This document shows positions 18,801 to 26,622 of a stretch of DNA of 64,000 nt, piece after piece. The notes beneath the pieces were generated by a model that searched no databases, was not told where the DNA came from, and was given only the letters and a program-made list of their open reading frames with translations. How positions within the stretch are numbered: the stretch's first letter is position 1; every line of letters starts with the position of its first letter. The DNA comes from Phormidium tenue FACHB-886. Its GTDB lineage: Bacteria; Cyanobacteriota; Cyanobacteriia; Elainellales; Elainellaceae. Made by a program: the position numbers and the translations under genes. The stretch lies in NCBI RefSeq assembly GCF_014764505.1, contig NZ_JACXWX010000009.1, forward strand, positions 124,001 through 188,000, written 5' to 3'.

Positions 18801-19075
18801 TAATGGAACTCGCTGCAATTACCCAGGAAAACCCCAATCTACAAATTGAAGGCTATCTGGTTCTAGATGTTTTAATTGGTCATGCCGTCCGCCTTGCCTG
18901 GCTCGATCAATACCCGGAAAGCGCCGATCGATACGACGCATTCAAAGGGGCAGCGTGGCGAGCGTTTTACGGGTCTTCGCCTTCGGTTTGTGCAAGGGCA
19001 ATTGCCAGAGCGCTGAAGTTTTTGCTGGAGCTGGGGCAGGCGACCGATGAAGGGGAAGATATCAAAGTAAAGTAA
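15806..19075 (+). CDS. GH15-like / phosphorylase kinase alpha-beta subunit-like protein
   Basis: A 1089-residue protein with the (alpha/alpha)6 GH15 fold that also forms the eukaryotic phosphorylase kinase alpha and beta subunits. The N-terminal blocks [35 protein letters not shown] and [20 protein letters not shown] are characteristic. [30 protein letters not shown] and [24 protein letters not shown] follow. The C-terminal half lacks an enzyme motif I recognise and matches PHKA/PHKB-like architecture. In eukaryotes these subunits regulate glycogen phosphorylase kinase; in bacteria the role is unknown. The ATG at 15806 is preferred over the TTG at 15791. No ribosome site is clear. A glycogen phosphorylase gene lies 22 kb away in this window. 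Confidence 0.88.
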   Translation: [1089 protein letters not shown]

Positions 19076-19090
19076 ACGCAACAAGCCATG

Positions 19091-19114
19091 AAAAAACCTC
19101 CCGAATTGGGAGGT
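19091..19114 (-). terminator. minus-strand intrinsic terminator without an upstream gene
   Basis: Arms ACCTCCC (19096-19102) and GGGAGGT (19108-19114) form a 7-bp stem with a 5-base loop. On the minus strand the stem ends in a run of six T (19096-19091). On the plus strand there is no T run, so it does not serve the GH15-like gene. No minus-strand gene precedes it. Confidence 0.6.
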
Positions 19115-19330
19115 CGTTCCCTGCCATGAACAAGTAAGTTAACGTCACTGTTAAGAAAATAAGCAAGTGGTATGACAACCATGTGAAGCCGAGCTAGCAA
19201 TGCAATGAAGAATCGCCGCACTTTCCCATAGAACTCGTTGAGCCACAGGCTGTCAAAATGGTGGCAACTGTGAGAACATCTAGGCTGAAGTTGGTACAGG
19301 TGAAATTTGTAGGCGATCGCCAAATCAGAC
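19091..19330 (-). ncRNA. candidate small RNA ending at the 19.1-kb terminator
   Basis: The 258-base gap between the GH15-like gene and parA-like gene ends, on the minus strand, in a canonical intrinsic terminator but has no convincing minus-strand ORF. A short open frame starting at the ATG near 19180 has no good ribosome site. An sRNA transcribed leftward is the simplest reading. The promoter was not located and the RNA family is not recognised. Confidence 0.3.
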
Positions 19331-19333
19331 AGT

Positions 19334-19996
19334 ATGGCAGTGATTGCATTTGTGAATCAGAAGGGCGGATGTGCCAAGTCCACGACGGCAGTGCATTTTG
19401 CCTATTGGCTGACCTATGTAGCTCAGCAAACAACTCAAAAAATCGTACTTGTCGATGCCGATGCCCAAGGCTCAAGCTCTTTGTGGCTGGAGTCTTTGGC
19501 AGACAAAATTCCCTATGAAATTGCCCAAACTGCAGAAGTGCTAAAGGCAACCGTTCCAGAACTCACCCAGCGCTACAAGCATATTGTGGTCGATGGACCT
19601 GCTGGACTCTCTGAAGCAACGCAAGCCATCATCGCTCAGGCAGATCTCGCCATTGTTCCTTGCCAGCCCACCGGAGTTGATCTCCGCTCTGCTGCAGATG
19701 CAGTTCGGCTGATCCAGCAGGTACAGTCCGTCCGCAATGGCGCACCCAAAGCAGCTATTTTTCTGTCTCGTGCGGTCAAAGGCACGAGGCTAAAAGAAGA
19801 AACGATCGCCCAGCTAGAGCAAATTGGGGTGCCGATCCTCAGCACGGTGATCCATCAACGTCAGGCGATCGCGGATACCTTTGGGCAAGAAGCCACCATT
19901 TGGGAGCTGTTGGGCAAAGCCGCCACTGAAGCTGCTGAAGAAATGGAGCAGCTCTTTCAGGAGATTTTGGCTACTGCTGAAGCCGCCCGCCTGTAG
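19334..19996 (+). CDS. ParA/MinD-type P-loop ATPase, orphan
   Basis: A 220-residue ParA-family ATPase. The deviant Walker A is KGGCAKST at residues 11-18. A DADAQGSSSLWLESL switch segment, VVDGPAGLSEATQ (Walker B region) and the VPCQPTGVDLRSA motif follow. Length and motifs fit the short type-Ib-like ParA proteins that position DNA or protein cargoes. No parB-like gene or parS-like repeat is adjacent; the next gene is a secreted TPR protein. The partner is therefore unknown and it could position a non-DNA cargo. Start ATG at 19334 has no strong ribosome site, but the motif begins immediately after it. Confidence 0.9.
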   Translation: MAVIAFVNQKGGCAKSTTAVHFAYWLTYVAQQTTQKIVLVDADAQGSSSLWLESLADKIPYEIAQTAEVLKATVPELTQRYKHIVVDGPAGLSEATQAIIAQADLAIVPCQPTGVDLRSAADAVRLIQQVQSVRNGAPKAAIFLSRAVKGTRLKEETIAQLEQIGVPILSTVIHQRQAIADTFGQEATIWELLGKAATEAAEEMEQLFQEILATAEAARL

Positions 19997-20079
19997 TTCC
20001 TCAACCTGCTGCCAGAAATTGATTCTTCTACGTAAAAACTGGGAACACTTTATGAAGTGTTTGTAGATTCAGCAGCAGG

Positions 20080-21414
20080 ATGGGTGCAATTATGAATCCC
20101 AACTTCAAAATCGCTCTGGCGATCGCCTTTGGTTTGGCTTGTCTAGGAACCCCGAGCGCTGTCCACGCCGCTCAAAGTACAGTCGCCCAAGCTGCGCCTC
20201 CTCAACTCGTGCAGCCCACGTCTGAAGAAACGCTTGAAGCAGCAGAGGCAGCTTATGAAAGCGGTAGAGCAGAGCTAGAGGTTGGTAATGCCGCCGAAGC
20301 GATCGCTAGCTTTGATGAAGCCATTCGCCTCCGTCCAGATTATGCCGAAGCTTACCTATACCGAGGCATTGCCTATGCTGCTCGAGGTGAAAGACCGCTG
20401 GCGATCGCGGACCTTGACCAAGCGATTCAGCTTAACCCTGACGCAGCCGATGCCTACCTCAACCGAGGGCTGATCTACAGCGCTCAAGGAAATTTGCCGC
20501 AAGCCACCGCTGACTTTAACCAAGCCATTGCGCTCGATCCCAAGAACGCTGCTGCCTATGTGCATCGCGGCGCTGTCCGCGCTCAGTTAGGCAGTCTAGA
20601 CCAGGCAATTGTAGATTTCGATCGAGCGCTCGACCTGGATAATGACCTCAGTAGCGCTTATTTCAACCGGGGCAGCGTCTACTATCTCAAAGGCGATCAG
20701 CAAGCCGCACTGGCAGACCTGAGTGAAGCGATCGATCGCAACCCGGATGCAGCAGTTGCCTATTACCATCGTGGCTTTGTACATGCAGCACTGGCAATGC
20801 CTCAGGCGGCAGAAGCAGACTTCAGCAGCGCCATCCAACGTCGGCCGGACTACGCCAAAGCTCATCTCGGACGCGCCATCATTCGCGAGGAGTCGGGCGA
20901 TCTGTCTGGGGCAATTGCCGATTTAGACCAGGTAATCGTGCTCCAACCCGATGCAGAAGCTTACCAGGTAAGAGGCAGACTGTACCTTAAGGCTGGAGAC
21001 AACGACGGAGCGATTGATGATGCCAATCAAGCGCTGCAGCTGCAGGCAGACAGTGCAGAGGCATACAGGATTAGAGCAGCCGCTCAGCTTGCTCTGGGCG
21101 ATCCCAACAGCGCAGAGCAGGACTTCTCCAGAGCGTTAGAGTTGAATCCAAATGACACGGAAGCGCTTGAGCAGCGGGGTGAGGTGCGGTTGAAACTGGG
21201 CGATCGCAACGGCGCAATGGCAGACTTTAATCAGCTCATCCAGCTAGACAGACAAAATGTGGATGCCTACGTCGATCGGGGCCGGCTGCGGGCGGAAGTG
21301 GGAGCGACGCAAGCTGCAATGGAAGACTTTCAAACTGCTGCTAAGCTGTATCGCCAACAGAGCAATGCCGAAGGCTATCGAAACTTGCTGCAAGAGATGG
21401 AAGGCATGGAATAG
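20080..21414 (+). CDS. secreted or periplasmic TPR-repeat protein
   Basis: A 444-residue protein. Residues 1-31 form a signal peptide (hydrophobic IALAIAFGLACLGTPSAV, then cleavage after VHA). From residue about 45 to the end there are eleven to twelve 34-residue tetratricopeptide units of the form AxAYxxRGxxxxxxGxxxxAIADFxxAIxLxPDx. TPR arrays scaffold protein-protein contacts; no catalytic domain is present. The start may be the ATG at 20080 or the in-frame ATG at 20092. It lies 83 bases after the ParA-like gene on the same strand and could be co-transcribed with it, which would suggest an envelope-linked role; this is inference. Confidence 0.9.
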   Translation: MGAIMNPNFKIALAIAFGLACLGTPSAVHAAQSTVAQAAPPQLVQPTSEETLEAAEAAYESGRAELEVGNAAEAIASFDEAIRLRPDYAEAYLYRGIAYAARGERPLAIADLDQAIQLNPDAADAYLNRGLIYSAQGNLPQATADFNQAIALDPKNAAAYVHRGAVRAQLGSLDQAIVDFDRALDLDNDLSSAYFNRGSVYYLKGDQQAALADLSEAIDRNPDAAVAYYHRGFVHAALAMPQAAEADFSSAIQRRPDYAKAHLGRAIIREESGDLSGAIADLDQVIVLQPDAEAYQVRGRLYLKAGDNDGAIDDANQALQLQADSAEAYRIRAAAQLALGDPNSAEQDFSRALELNPNDTEALEQRGEVRLKLGDRNGAMADFNQLIQLDRQNVDAYVDRGRLRAEVGATQAAMEDFQTAAKLYRQQSNAEGYRNLLQEMEGME

Positions 21415-21636
21415 CGACATCACAGCCCATCAGCGATCGCAGTAGCCTTGTTGTAGGCTGCTCGCAGTTCAGTGACGCTATGGGGTTGAAATTTGGGGAT
21501 GTCATGTTCTAAAAGGTAGATCCCACCTCTGTAGAAAGTTACACTTCATTGCAGAATGAAACAGATGGCAATGGATGTATGTTACTTTCAAAGCCGTTAA
21601 GTAACTTTGCAGAGTTCTGGAAAGAGGGAGAATACT

Positions 21637-21837
21637 TTGATCGCTAATTCTCAGTCGCTGCCAAATGCTTCCTTCCGTGAAGACCTGAGTGACTACGTTG
21701 CTCACCTCCAGCTTCATATGGCTTTACAAGCTCGCAATTTGGTTCCTACCCTAACCAAGACAGCCGACAGCCGGGAACAACTCCTCCACCAAACCCAGGC
21801 AGATTTTGAGAAATTCATTTCTCGTCAGGCTCGCTAA
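21637..21837 (+). CDS. small hypothetical protein, 66 aa
   Basis: A 66-residue ORF starting at TTG 21637, preceded by GGGAG 6-10 bases upstream; an in-frame TTG at 21607 is the alternative. The product is soluble and mostly helical with a short basic C-terminus (QADFEKFISRQAR). I recognise no domain. A clear intrinsic terminator follows 62 bases after the stop, which supports a real transcription unit. Confidence 0.55.
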   Translation: MIANSQSLPNASFREDLSDYVAHLQLHMALQARNLVPTLTKTADSREQLLHQTQADFEKFISRQAR

Positions 21838-21898
21838 ATAGCACAGCTTGTGCCCAAAGCGTATAAAATATAACCGTATTAAGCTTAATTTCAACCTC

Positions 21899-21928
21899 AT
21901 AAAGCTAGAGCAATCGCTCTGGCTTTTT
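21899..21928 (+). terminator. intrinsic terminator
   Basis: The AAAGC..AGAGC / GCTCT..GCTTT hairpin is followed by a run of six T. It lies downstream of the 66-aa gene on the plus strand. Confidence 0.8.
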
Positions 21929-22014
21929 TGTTTGCATTTGCCTAAAGGTAGCTCTCTAAAATCAAAGCAAGATAGCTCGGGGAAACAAAACTGCCTCCCT
22001 CGCCGCCTGAACTG

Positions 22015-22380
22015 CTAAACCGCTGCCGCTACTGGGGCAGGCTCATAGAGGTACTCGAACCAGTTCCCTTCAGGGTCGCGCCCATAAAAAGACGCCGTGC
22101 CGTCCCGATGTTCATGAATTTGCGTCAGGTGGACGCCTTCAGCCTTGAGGCGCTCGTAGGCAGCTTCTACTTCAGCACGATCGCTAAAAATAAATCCAAA
22201 GTGAGGACCAGATTGGCTGTACTGAGGGCTCAATAACGCTAGCCCGTCTTCTCCGGCTTTGAGGTACGCCCAGTCAGCATCTTTCCACACCAGATCCATG
22301 CCCAAGTTTTGATAGAACTGAGCCGCTCTCTCCAGATCCTGGACACAGATGGCAACATGACCAATACGCTTGAGTTTCAT
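22015..22380 (-). CDS. VOC-family (glyoxalase/dioxygenase superfamily) protein
   Basis: A 121-residue single VOC domain protein with two beta-alpha-beta-beta-beta units. The first is RIGHVAICVQDLERAAQFYQNLGMDLVWK, with a His metal-ligand candidate. The second ends in the RDPEGNWFEYLYEP motif, with a Glu ligand. VOC proteins are metal-dependent enzymes (lyase, isomerase, dioxygenase) or drug-binding proteins; this one cannot be assigned. The C-terminus is a short Ala/Val tail. The start is ATG 22380 with a weak ribosome site. It is divergent from the secreted protein at 22525. Confidence 0.9.
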   Translation of the reverse strand: MKLKRIGHVAICVQDLERAAQFYQNLGMDLVWKDADWAYLKAGEDGLALLSPQYSQSGPHFGFIFSDRAEVEAAYERLKAEGVHLTQIHEHRDGTASFYGRDPEGNWFEYLYEPAPVAAAV

Positions 22381-22524
22381 GGTTCTACTAAGTTCTCTTC
22401 AATTTGAGCTACGCCTACGCTTCTCATTTTAGACCAGTCCTTCTGGGATTCGCGGGGAGCAGCAATTCACGATAAGCTGAAAAGTGCATTCCCCTTATCG
22501 CATTGCCTGCTGCTGGAGTTACTG

Positions 22525-22968
22525 ATGATTCGATTCCGTTTTCCATTTCTTGCTGTGGCGATCGCAACCTGTAGTATCTGGCTGTGCAGCACTCTCTTTG
22601 CCCCGGCAGCGCTGGCGCTTACGCAAATTCGGCTGTTTGATTTGTCCTATCATGACTGTCCAGCAGAGCTGGCAGAAGGCGCTATTACCCCAGGTGGAAC
22701 CAGCATGGCGGCAAATTGCTTTATCGTCGCAGGCAAAGCTGAGAACAAATCCGGTAAACCTGTTCTCAATGCCGATATTTTTGGGCGCATCTACGATGCC
22801 AACAATAATTCCATCATGGAAAACCGGACGCGCTTGGGCTCGATCGAAGAAGTCCCGCCTGGCGTTAGCGATTTTGAGCTAAGAATTAGCGTTCCTGCCA
22901 ATCAGCCAACTCCTCTGAAGCTGGAGCAGTTTAAGGCGGCTGGCTTTACGGGCCTTGTCCGGCGCTAA
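22525..22968 (+). CDS. secreted hypothetical protein, FxLYD-like
   Basis: A 147-residue protein with an N-terminal signal peptide (FPFLAVAIATCSIWLCSTLFAPAALA, cleavage likely after ALA near residue 31). The mature part has one beta-sandwich-like domain. A conserved AANCFIVAGKAENKSGKPVLNADIFGRIYDANNNSI block and a PPGVSDFELRISVP segment resemble FxLYD-type extracytoplasmic domains. Two cysteines (in YHDCPAE and AANCFIV) could pair. Similar cyanobacterial proteins exist and are sometimes mislabelled; I know no function. GGAG precedes the ATG at 9 bases. Confidence 0.7.
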   Translation: MIRFRFPFLAVAIATCSIWLCSTLFAPAALALTQIRLFDLSYHDCPAELAEGAITPGGTSMAANCFIVAGKAENKSGKPVLNADIFGRIYDANNNSIMENRTRLGSIEEVPPGVSDFELRISVPANQPTPLKLEQFKAAGFTGLVRR

Positions 22969-23015
22969 AGCCTTGGCTGTTGTCTGCAATTATTCTGCAA
23001 ATACTCTGCAAATAC

Positions 23016-24680
23016 CTAGTCGGTAAACACCCGATCTCCTACTGCACGCTCCAGCCCAGCCTGACCGAATAGCGCTTCTAGGGCAATCGCCTGCGCGGCT
23101 GGCATTTGTCCGTAGGTAAAGACATAGGACACATAGGCAGGTAAATGGGGCAGCAGTGCCTCCAGCGCATAGGGGCTGCCGTAAAGCATTACAGCTTCGA
23201 GCTGACCACTTTCGATTAGGGCGTTGAGCCGATCCCAAGCGAGGGGTGTTAGTCCGGCGGTGCCCCGGAACGGCGTGCTGCGCACGAAAAGCTGCAGGAG
23301 CGTGGGAATGGGAGTCGCAGATAACGCATTCGGGGTATGACGATCGACAAGCTGTAGGCTATAGCCGCGTTCTCTGGGTATGGTGATCGCAGGTGCTTGG
23401 CGAGAAAGAAAAGGACTGTTGAGCAGGTCATCGACCAGGAGTAGATTGCAACGATTCTGCTGTGGCTGCGTGAGGCGATTGGGCTGAGGGTGGTGAACCC
23501 GCAGGGAGTCTCGCAGAATGGCAGCGGCAGTCGCGATCGTGGCAGGCTGGGCGAGCGGTGTCAGGTCAACCGGGGGAGGGGATAGCTGCTCCCAGACATG
23601 TGGAGAGGTTTGGACGCTTAAGGCGCTGACTCTGCGTTTTGCCTGCCAAATCCGCTCAAGGGACGCCTGGATCGTCTCGATTGGGATGCGCCCGTTTTCT
23701 ACAGCCGCACAAATTGCCTGAATCGCGCCTTCTGGATCGATCGGCATCATCAGCACATCGGCTCCCGCCTCGATCGCCAGCACAGGCGCTTCGTTCGCTC
23801 CATAGCGCTGTGTAATGGCACCCATGACCAGCGCATCCGTCACAATCAAGCCCTCAAAACCCAGACGCTGGCGCAATTCGCCTGTGAGAATGGCATGGGA
23901 AAAGGTGGCAGGCTGTTCGGCATCCAGGGCAGGAATTTGTAAATGTGCTGACATCACAGCATCTGCGCCTTGAGCGATCGCCGCCACAAACGGCACTAGC
24001 TCTACTTGGTTAAGGCGAGCCCGATCGTGTGGAATCACGGGCAGTTCGAGGTGAGAGTCTGCGGCAGTGTCGCCATGGCCCGGAAAATGTTTGACGGCAT
24101 TCAGCACTGGATGCCGCTGCATCCCCTGCAGAAAGGCAGCCGTGAGCTGACTGACGATTGTGGGTGTTTCGCCCCAGGCCCGCACGTTGATTACCGGATT
24201 GTCTGGGTTATTGTTGATATCGACCACCGGCGCTAGCACCCAGTTGATGCCGATCGCCAAGGCTTCTTGGGCAGTCATTGCGCCCATTTGCTTGGCATAG
24301 GCAACCGCCTGCGGCAGATTGTGACGAGCGATCGCCCCCAGTGCCAGAGGCGGCGGGAACCAAGTCGCTCCGGCAAACCGCTGTCCCACACCTTCTTCAA
24401 TATCGGCACAGAGAAACAGCGGCACATCTGCCCAGGCTTGTAGCTGCTGTGTCTTCAGCGCCACTTCTGCCGCACTGCCGCCCAGCAGAATAACACCACC
24501 CACGCCAAGTTCCTGCACCCAGCGATGCAGGACTGCCGCTGGGGGTTCCCAGTCTGGATAGAGAATCTGCTGGTCAAACAAATGCCCAGAGGCTCGTACC
24601 ACAATGAGCTGGGCAACCTGCTGGGCAAGCGAGAGGGTTTCCCAATCTGGCAAGGGAGAACCGACGGCGGCGATCGTCAT
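23016..24680 (-). CDS. GH3 glycoside hydrolase (NagZ / beta-glucosidase-like)
   Basis: A 554-residue protein. The N-terminal ~350 residues form a GH3 TIM barrel. It contains the [18 protein letters not shown] motif, whose His/Asp dyad is typical of beta-N-acetylglucosaminidases (NagZ), and [10 protein letters not shown] with the nucleophile Asp. The C-terminal ~200 residues are an alpha/beta domain as in two-domain GH3 enzymes. The likely activity is removal of N-acetylglucosamine from muropeptides during wall recycling, though a glucosidase role is not excluded. No signal peptide. The start overlaps the rbfA stop by four bases (ATGA at 24677-24680), indicating an operon with rbfA and the Ycf33-like gene. 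Confidence 0.92.
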   Translation of the reverse strand: MTIAAVGSPLPDWETLSLAQQVAQLIVVRASGHLFDQQILYPDWEPPAAVLHRWVQELGVGGVILLGGSAAEVALKTQQLQAWADVPLFLCADIEEGVGQRFAGATWFPPPLALGAIARHNLPQAVAYAKQMGAMTAQEALAIGINWVLAPVVDINNNPDNPVINVRAWGETPTIVSQLTAAFLQGMQRHPVLNAVKHFPGHGDTAADSHLELPVIPHDRARLNQVELVPFVAAIAQGADAVMSAHLQIPALDAEQPATFSHAILTGELRQRLGFEGLIVTDALVMGAITQRYGANEAPVLAIEAGADVLMMPIDPEGAIQAICAAVENGRIPIETIQASLERIWQAKRRVSALSVQTSPHVWEQLSPPPVDLTPLAQPATIATAAAILRDSLRVHHPQPNRLTQPQQNRCNLLLVDDLLNSPFLSRQAPAITIPRERGYSLQLVDRHTPNALSATPIPTLLQLFVRSTPFRGTAGLTPLAWDRLNALIESGQLEAVMLYGSPYALEALLPHLPAYVSYVFTYGQMPAAQAIALEALFGQAGLERAVGDRVFTD

Positions 24681-25150
24681 CTTTCCTCGGCGCTGGGGGA
24701 GTCTGCTTCAAATGCTTCATCTTCAAATGCTTCATCATCTAGCGCTTCATCCAGCTCCACATCTGCCAGCGAGCTGTCTCCTTCGGGGATGTCTTTCCGC
24801 TCTTGGCTCAGACGGTTGATCAGCGATAGCACCTTGGTCCCGCGTTCGATCGACCGATCCTCCAGGAAAATGACTTCGGGGGTGCGGCGCAGCCGCAGTC
24901 GCTGCCCTAGTTCACCCCGCACATAGCCTGTGGCCGACTTTAGGCCTGCCATTGTGGCAGCTCTGGCCTCGTCACTGCCGTAGATACTGACAAAAATTTT
25001 GGCATGCTGCAGATCGCCCGATACTTCCACATCGGTAACACTGACCATACCCATACCCACCCGATCGTCTTTGATGCCACTAAGCAACAACTGGCTGACT
25101 TCTCGCCTGATCAGCTCTCCAACTCGTGCCACTCTGCGTCCCGTTGCCAT
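24677..25150 (-). CDS. rbfA: 30S ribosome-binding factor RbfA
   Basis: RbfA binds the immature 30S subunit and is needed for 16S rRNA 5'-end maturation and cold growth. This copy is 157 residues from the preferred ATG at 25150 ([10 protein letters not shown]); an upstream in-frame start at 25177 would add nine unlikely residues. The KH-like fold is clear: [75 protein letters not shown] 30-residue acidic tail ([17 protein letters not shown]) extends beyond the core. It lies between the Ycf33-like gene (75 bases upstream) and GH3 (overlapping). Confidence 0.95.
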   Translation of the reverse strand: MATGRRVARVGELIRREVSQLLLSGIKDDRVGMGMVSVTDVEVSGDLQHAKIFVSIYGSDEARAATMAGLKSATGYVRGELGQRLRLRRTPEVIFLEDRSIERGTKVLSLINRLSQERKDIPEGDSSLADVELDEALDDEAFEDEAFEADSPSAEER

Positions 25151-25225
25151 TGCATTCCTCTCTTGCTCACAACACAAACTTTTCGGTTCGGCTTGAGCGG
25201 TCGTCTCAAACCTATGATGCGCCTG

Positions 25226-25429
25226 TCATACCGCTTTCAGCCCCAACATCGCCTGCAGCGTGAAGTTGATGAACAGCAAGGCAGCCACTAGCACCGCTAC
25301 AGCTGCGATCGCCGTCGAAGGGCGCTTAAACAGCGGCAACAGCGGACTGAAGGCGAAGAAAAATATGCCCAAAGTAAAGCTGATGAAATAACGGGGATAC
25401 CGAGAAACGTTGTTAATGAACTCTTGCAT
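25226..25429 (-). CDS. ycf33: DUF751 / Ycf33 family membrane protein
   Basis: A 67-residue protein with two transmembrane helices (YFISFTLGIFFFAFSPLLPLF and IAAVAVLVAALLFINFTLQAML), preceded by NVSRYPRY. This is the DUF751 (Ycf33) family of cyanobacteria and plastids, of unknown function and probably in thylakoid or plasma membrane. The arrangement DUF751 then rbfA on one strand is common in cyanobacteria, as I recall. It is the first gene of the ycf33-rbfA-GH3 group. Confidence 0.85.
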   Translation of the reverse strand: MQEFINNVSRYPRYFISFTLGIFFFAFSPLLPLFKRPSTAIAAVAVLVAALLFINFTLQAMLGLKAV

Positions 25430-25689
25430 GGATATTTACTCAAAAACGCTGGATAAAAGGCGATCGTAGGCAGTACATTAATATTATGAACAAAATATTG
25501 GGCTGCAATGAGGGGCATTCCCTGAGTTTTACAGCTTCGCTAGAGCGGAGGTCACTTTTCCACTCAAACGCTGAAGCTGTCTAGCGGGGCATGATCCTTC
25601 CTCCTTGCACCTTCTCGCCTGCGCCTTTCCCATTGTACGAGTTTCGTTGTACAGGTTCAGCCTCTCTATCTAATCCCTGACTGCCGCCC

Positions 25690-26517
25690 ATGTTCGTCCT
25701 CGCGCCTCAAACAACCCCGCCACGCCCTTTCCTGAAATGGGCAGGTGGCAAAGGACAGCTAATTTCTCAATATCAGTCGTTTTTTCCTAAGCAGATAGAC
25801 CGATATTATGAACCCTTTTTGGGCGGCGGAGCAATTTTTTTCTACCTGTTGCCAGCCCGTGCCGTCCTCACCGACATCAATCCTGAATTAGTCAACGTCT
25901 ACTGCTGCGTCCGTGATGCCGTAGAAGCCCTGATTGAGCAGCTTGCCAAGCATCAGCGATCGCATAGCCCTGACTATTATTACAAAATTCGTTCCACAAG
26001 GGAGGGCACTCAGGTAGAAAAAGCAGCCCGATTCATTTACCTCAACAAAACCTGCTTTAACGGGCTGTATCGGGAAAACTCCAAAGGGGAGTTTAATGTC
26101 CCCATCGGTAGATACAAAGATCCTAAAATCTGCTGCCCTGAGTTGTTGCGATCGGCGTCAGCATCTTTAAGTAACTGCATGATTGCTGTGCAATCCTTTG
26201 ATGCCATCCTGGACTCTGCTAAAACATCCCGTGATTTTGTCTATTTTGATCCACCCTATCATCCAGTCAGCATCACGAGTCGGTTCACTGCATACAGCCG
26301 CTACTCATTCTATGCTGATGATCAAATTAAACTCCGAAATACATTCGTAACCCTTGCAGAGCGCGGTGTCCAGGTCATGCTATCCAATTCTGACTGCCCT
26401 TTTGTACGCGATCTCTATCAAGGATTTAATATTCATCCGATCGAAGCTACTAGAGCCATCAACTCTAATATTCAAAAGCGGGGCAAAATTACCGAAGTGC
26501 TAATAACTTCTTATTGA
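25690..26517 (+). CDS. solo Dam-type DNA adenine-N6 methyltransferase
   Basis: A 275-residue class alpha (D12) adenine methylase. The SAM-binding motif I is FLKWAGGKGQL (residues ~14-24) with EPFLGGGAIFF after it, and the catalytic motif IV is DPPYHPV near residue 186. The family methylates GATC or similar sites. No restriction endonuclease gene is adjacent, so it is an orphan methylase. Cyanobacterial Dam homologues methylating GATC are known, and GATC lies inside the abundant HIP1 octamer GCGATCGC. The start is ATG 25690; the ribosome site is weak. A long hairpin separates it from the convergent dps gene. Confidence 0.92.
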   Translation: MFVLAPQTTPPRPFLKWAGGKGQLISQYQSFFPKQIDRYYEPFLGGGAIFFYLLPARAVLTDINPELVNVYCCVRDAVEALIEQLAKHQRSHSPDYYYKIRSTREGTQVEKAARFIYLNKTCFNGLYRENSKGEFNVPIGRYKDPKICCPELLRSASASLSNCMIAVQSFDAILDSAKTSRDFVYFDPPYHPVSITSRFTAYSRYSFYADDQIKLRNTFVTLAERGVQVMLSNSDCPFVRDLYQGFNIHPIEATRAINSNIQKRGKITEVLITSY

Positions 26518-26539
26518 ACCGCTTGAACATCAAGCACTA

Positions 26540-26590
26540 AGGGCAGACACAGGTTGCACTTTGCGCAAAGTTGCAATCTGTGTCTGCCCT
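26540..26590. terminator. long bidirectional terminator hairpin
   Basis: A 13-bp perfect outer stem (arms starting AGGGCAGACACAG) and inner pairings with one G-U and one bulge give a roughly 24-bp hairpin. It lies between the convergent dam-like and dps genes. Confidence 0.8.
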
Positions 26591-26622
26591 CAAAATGCTC
26601 TTAACACATTACGAAGCACACC

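Noticed and set aside
19334-19996. ParA-like gene as part of a plasmid-type parAB locus
   Set aside because: No parB-like gene or iterated parS-like repeats nearby; it is an orphan ATPase.
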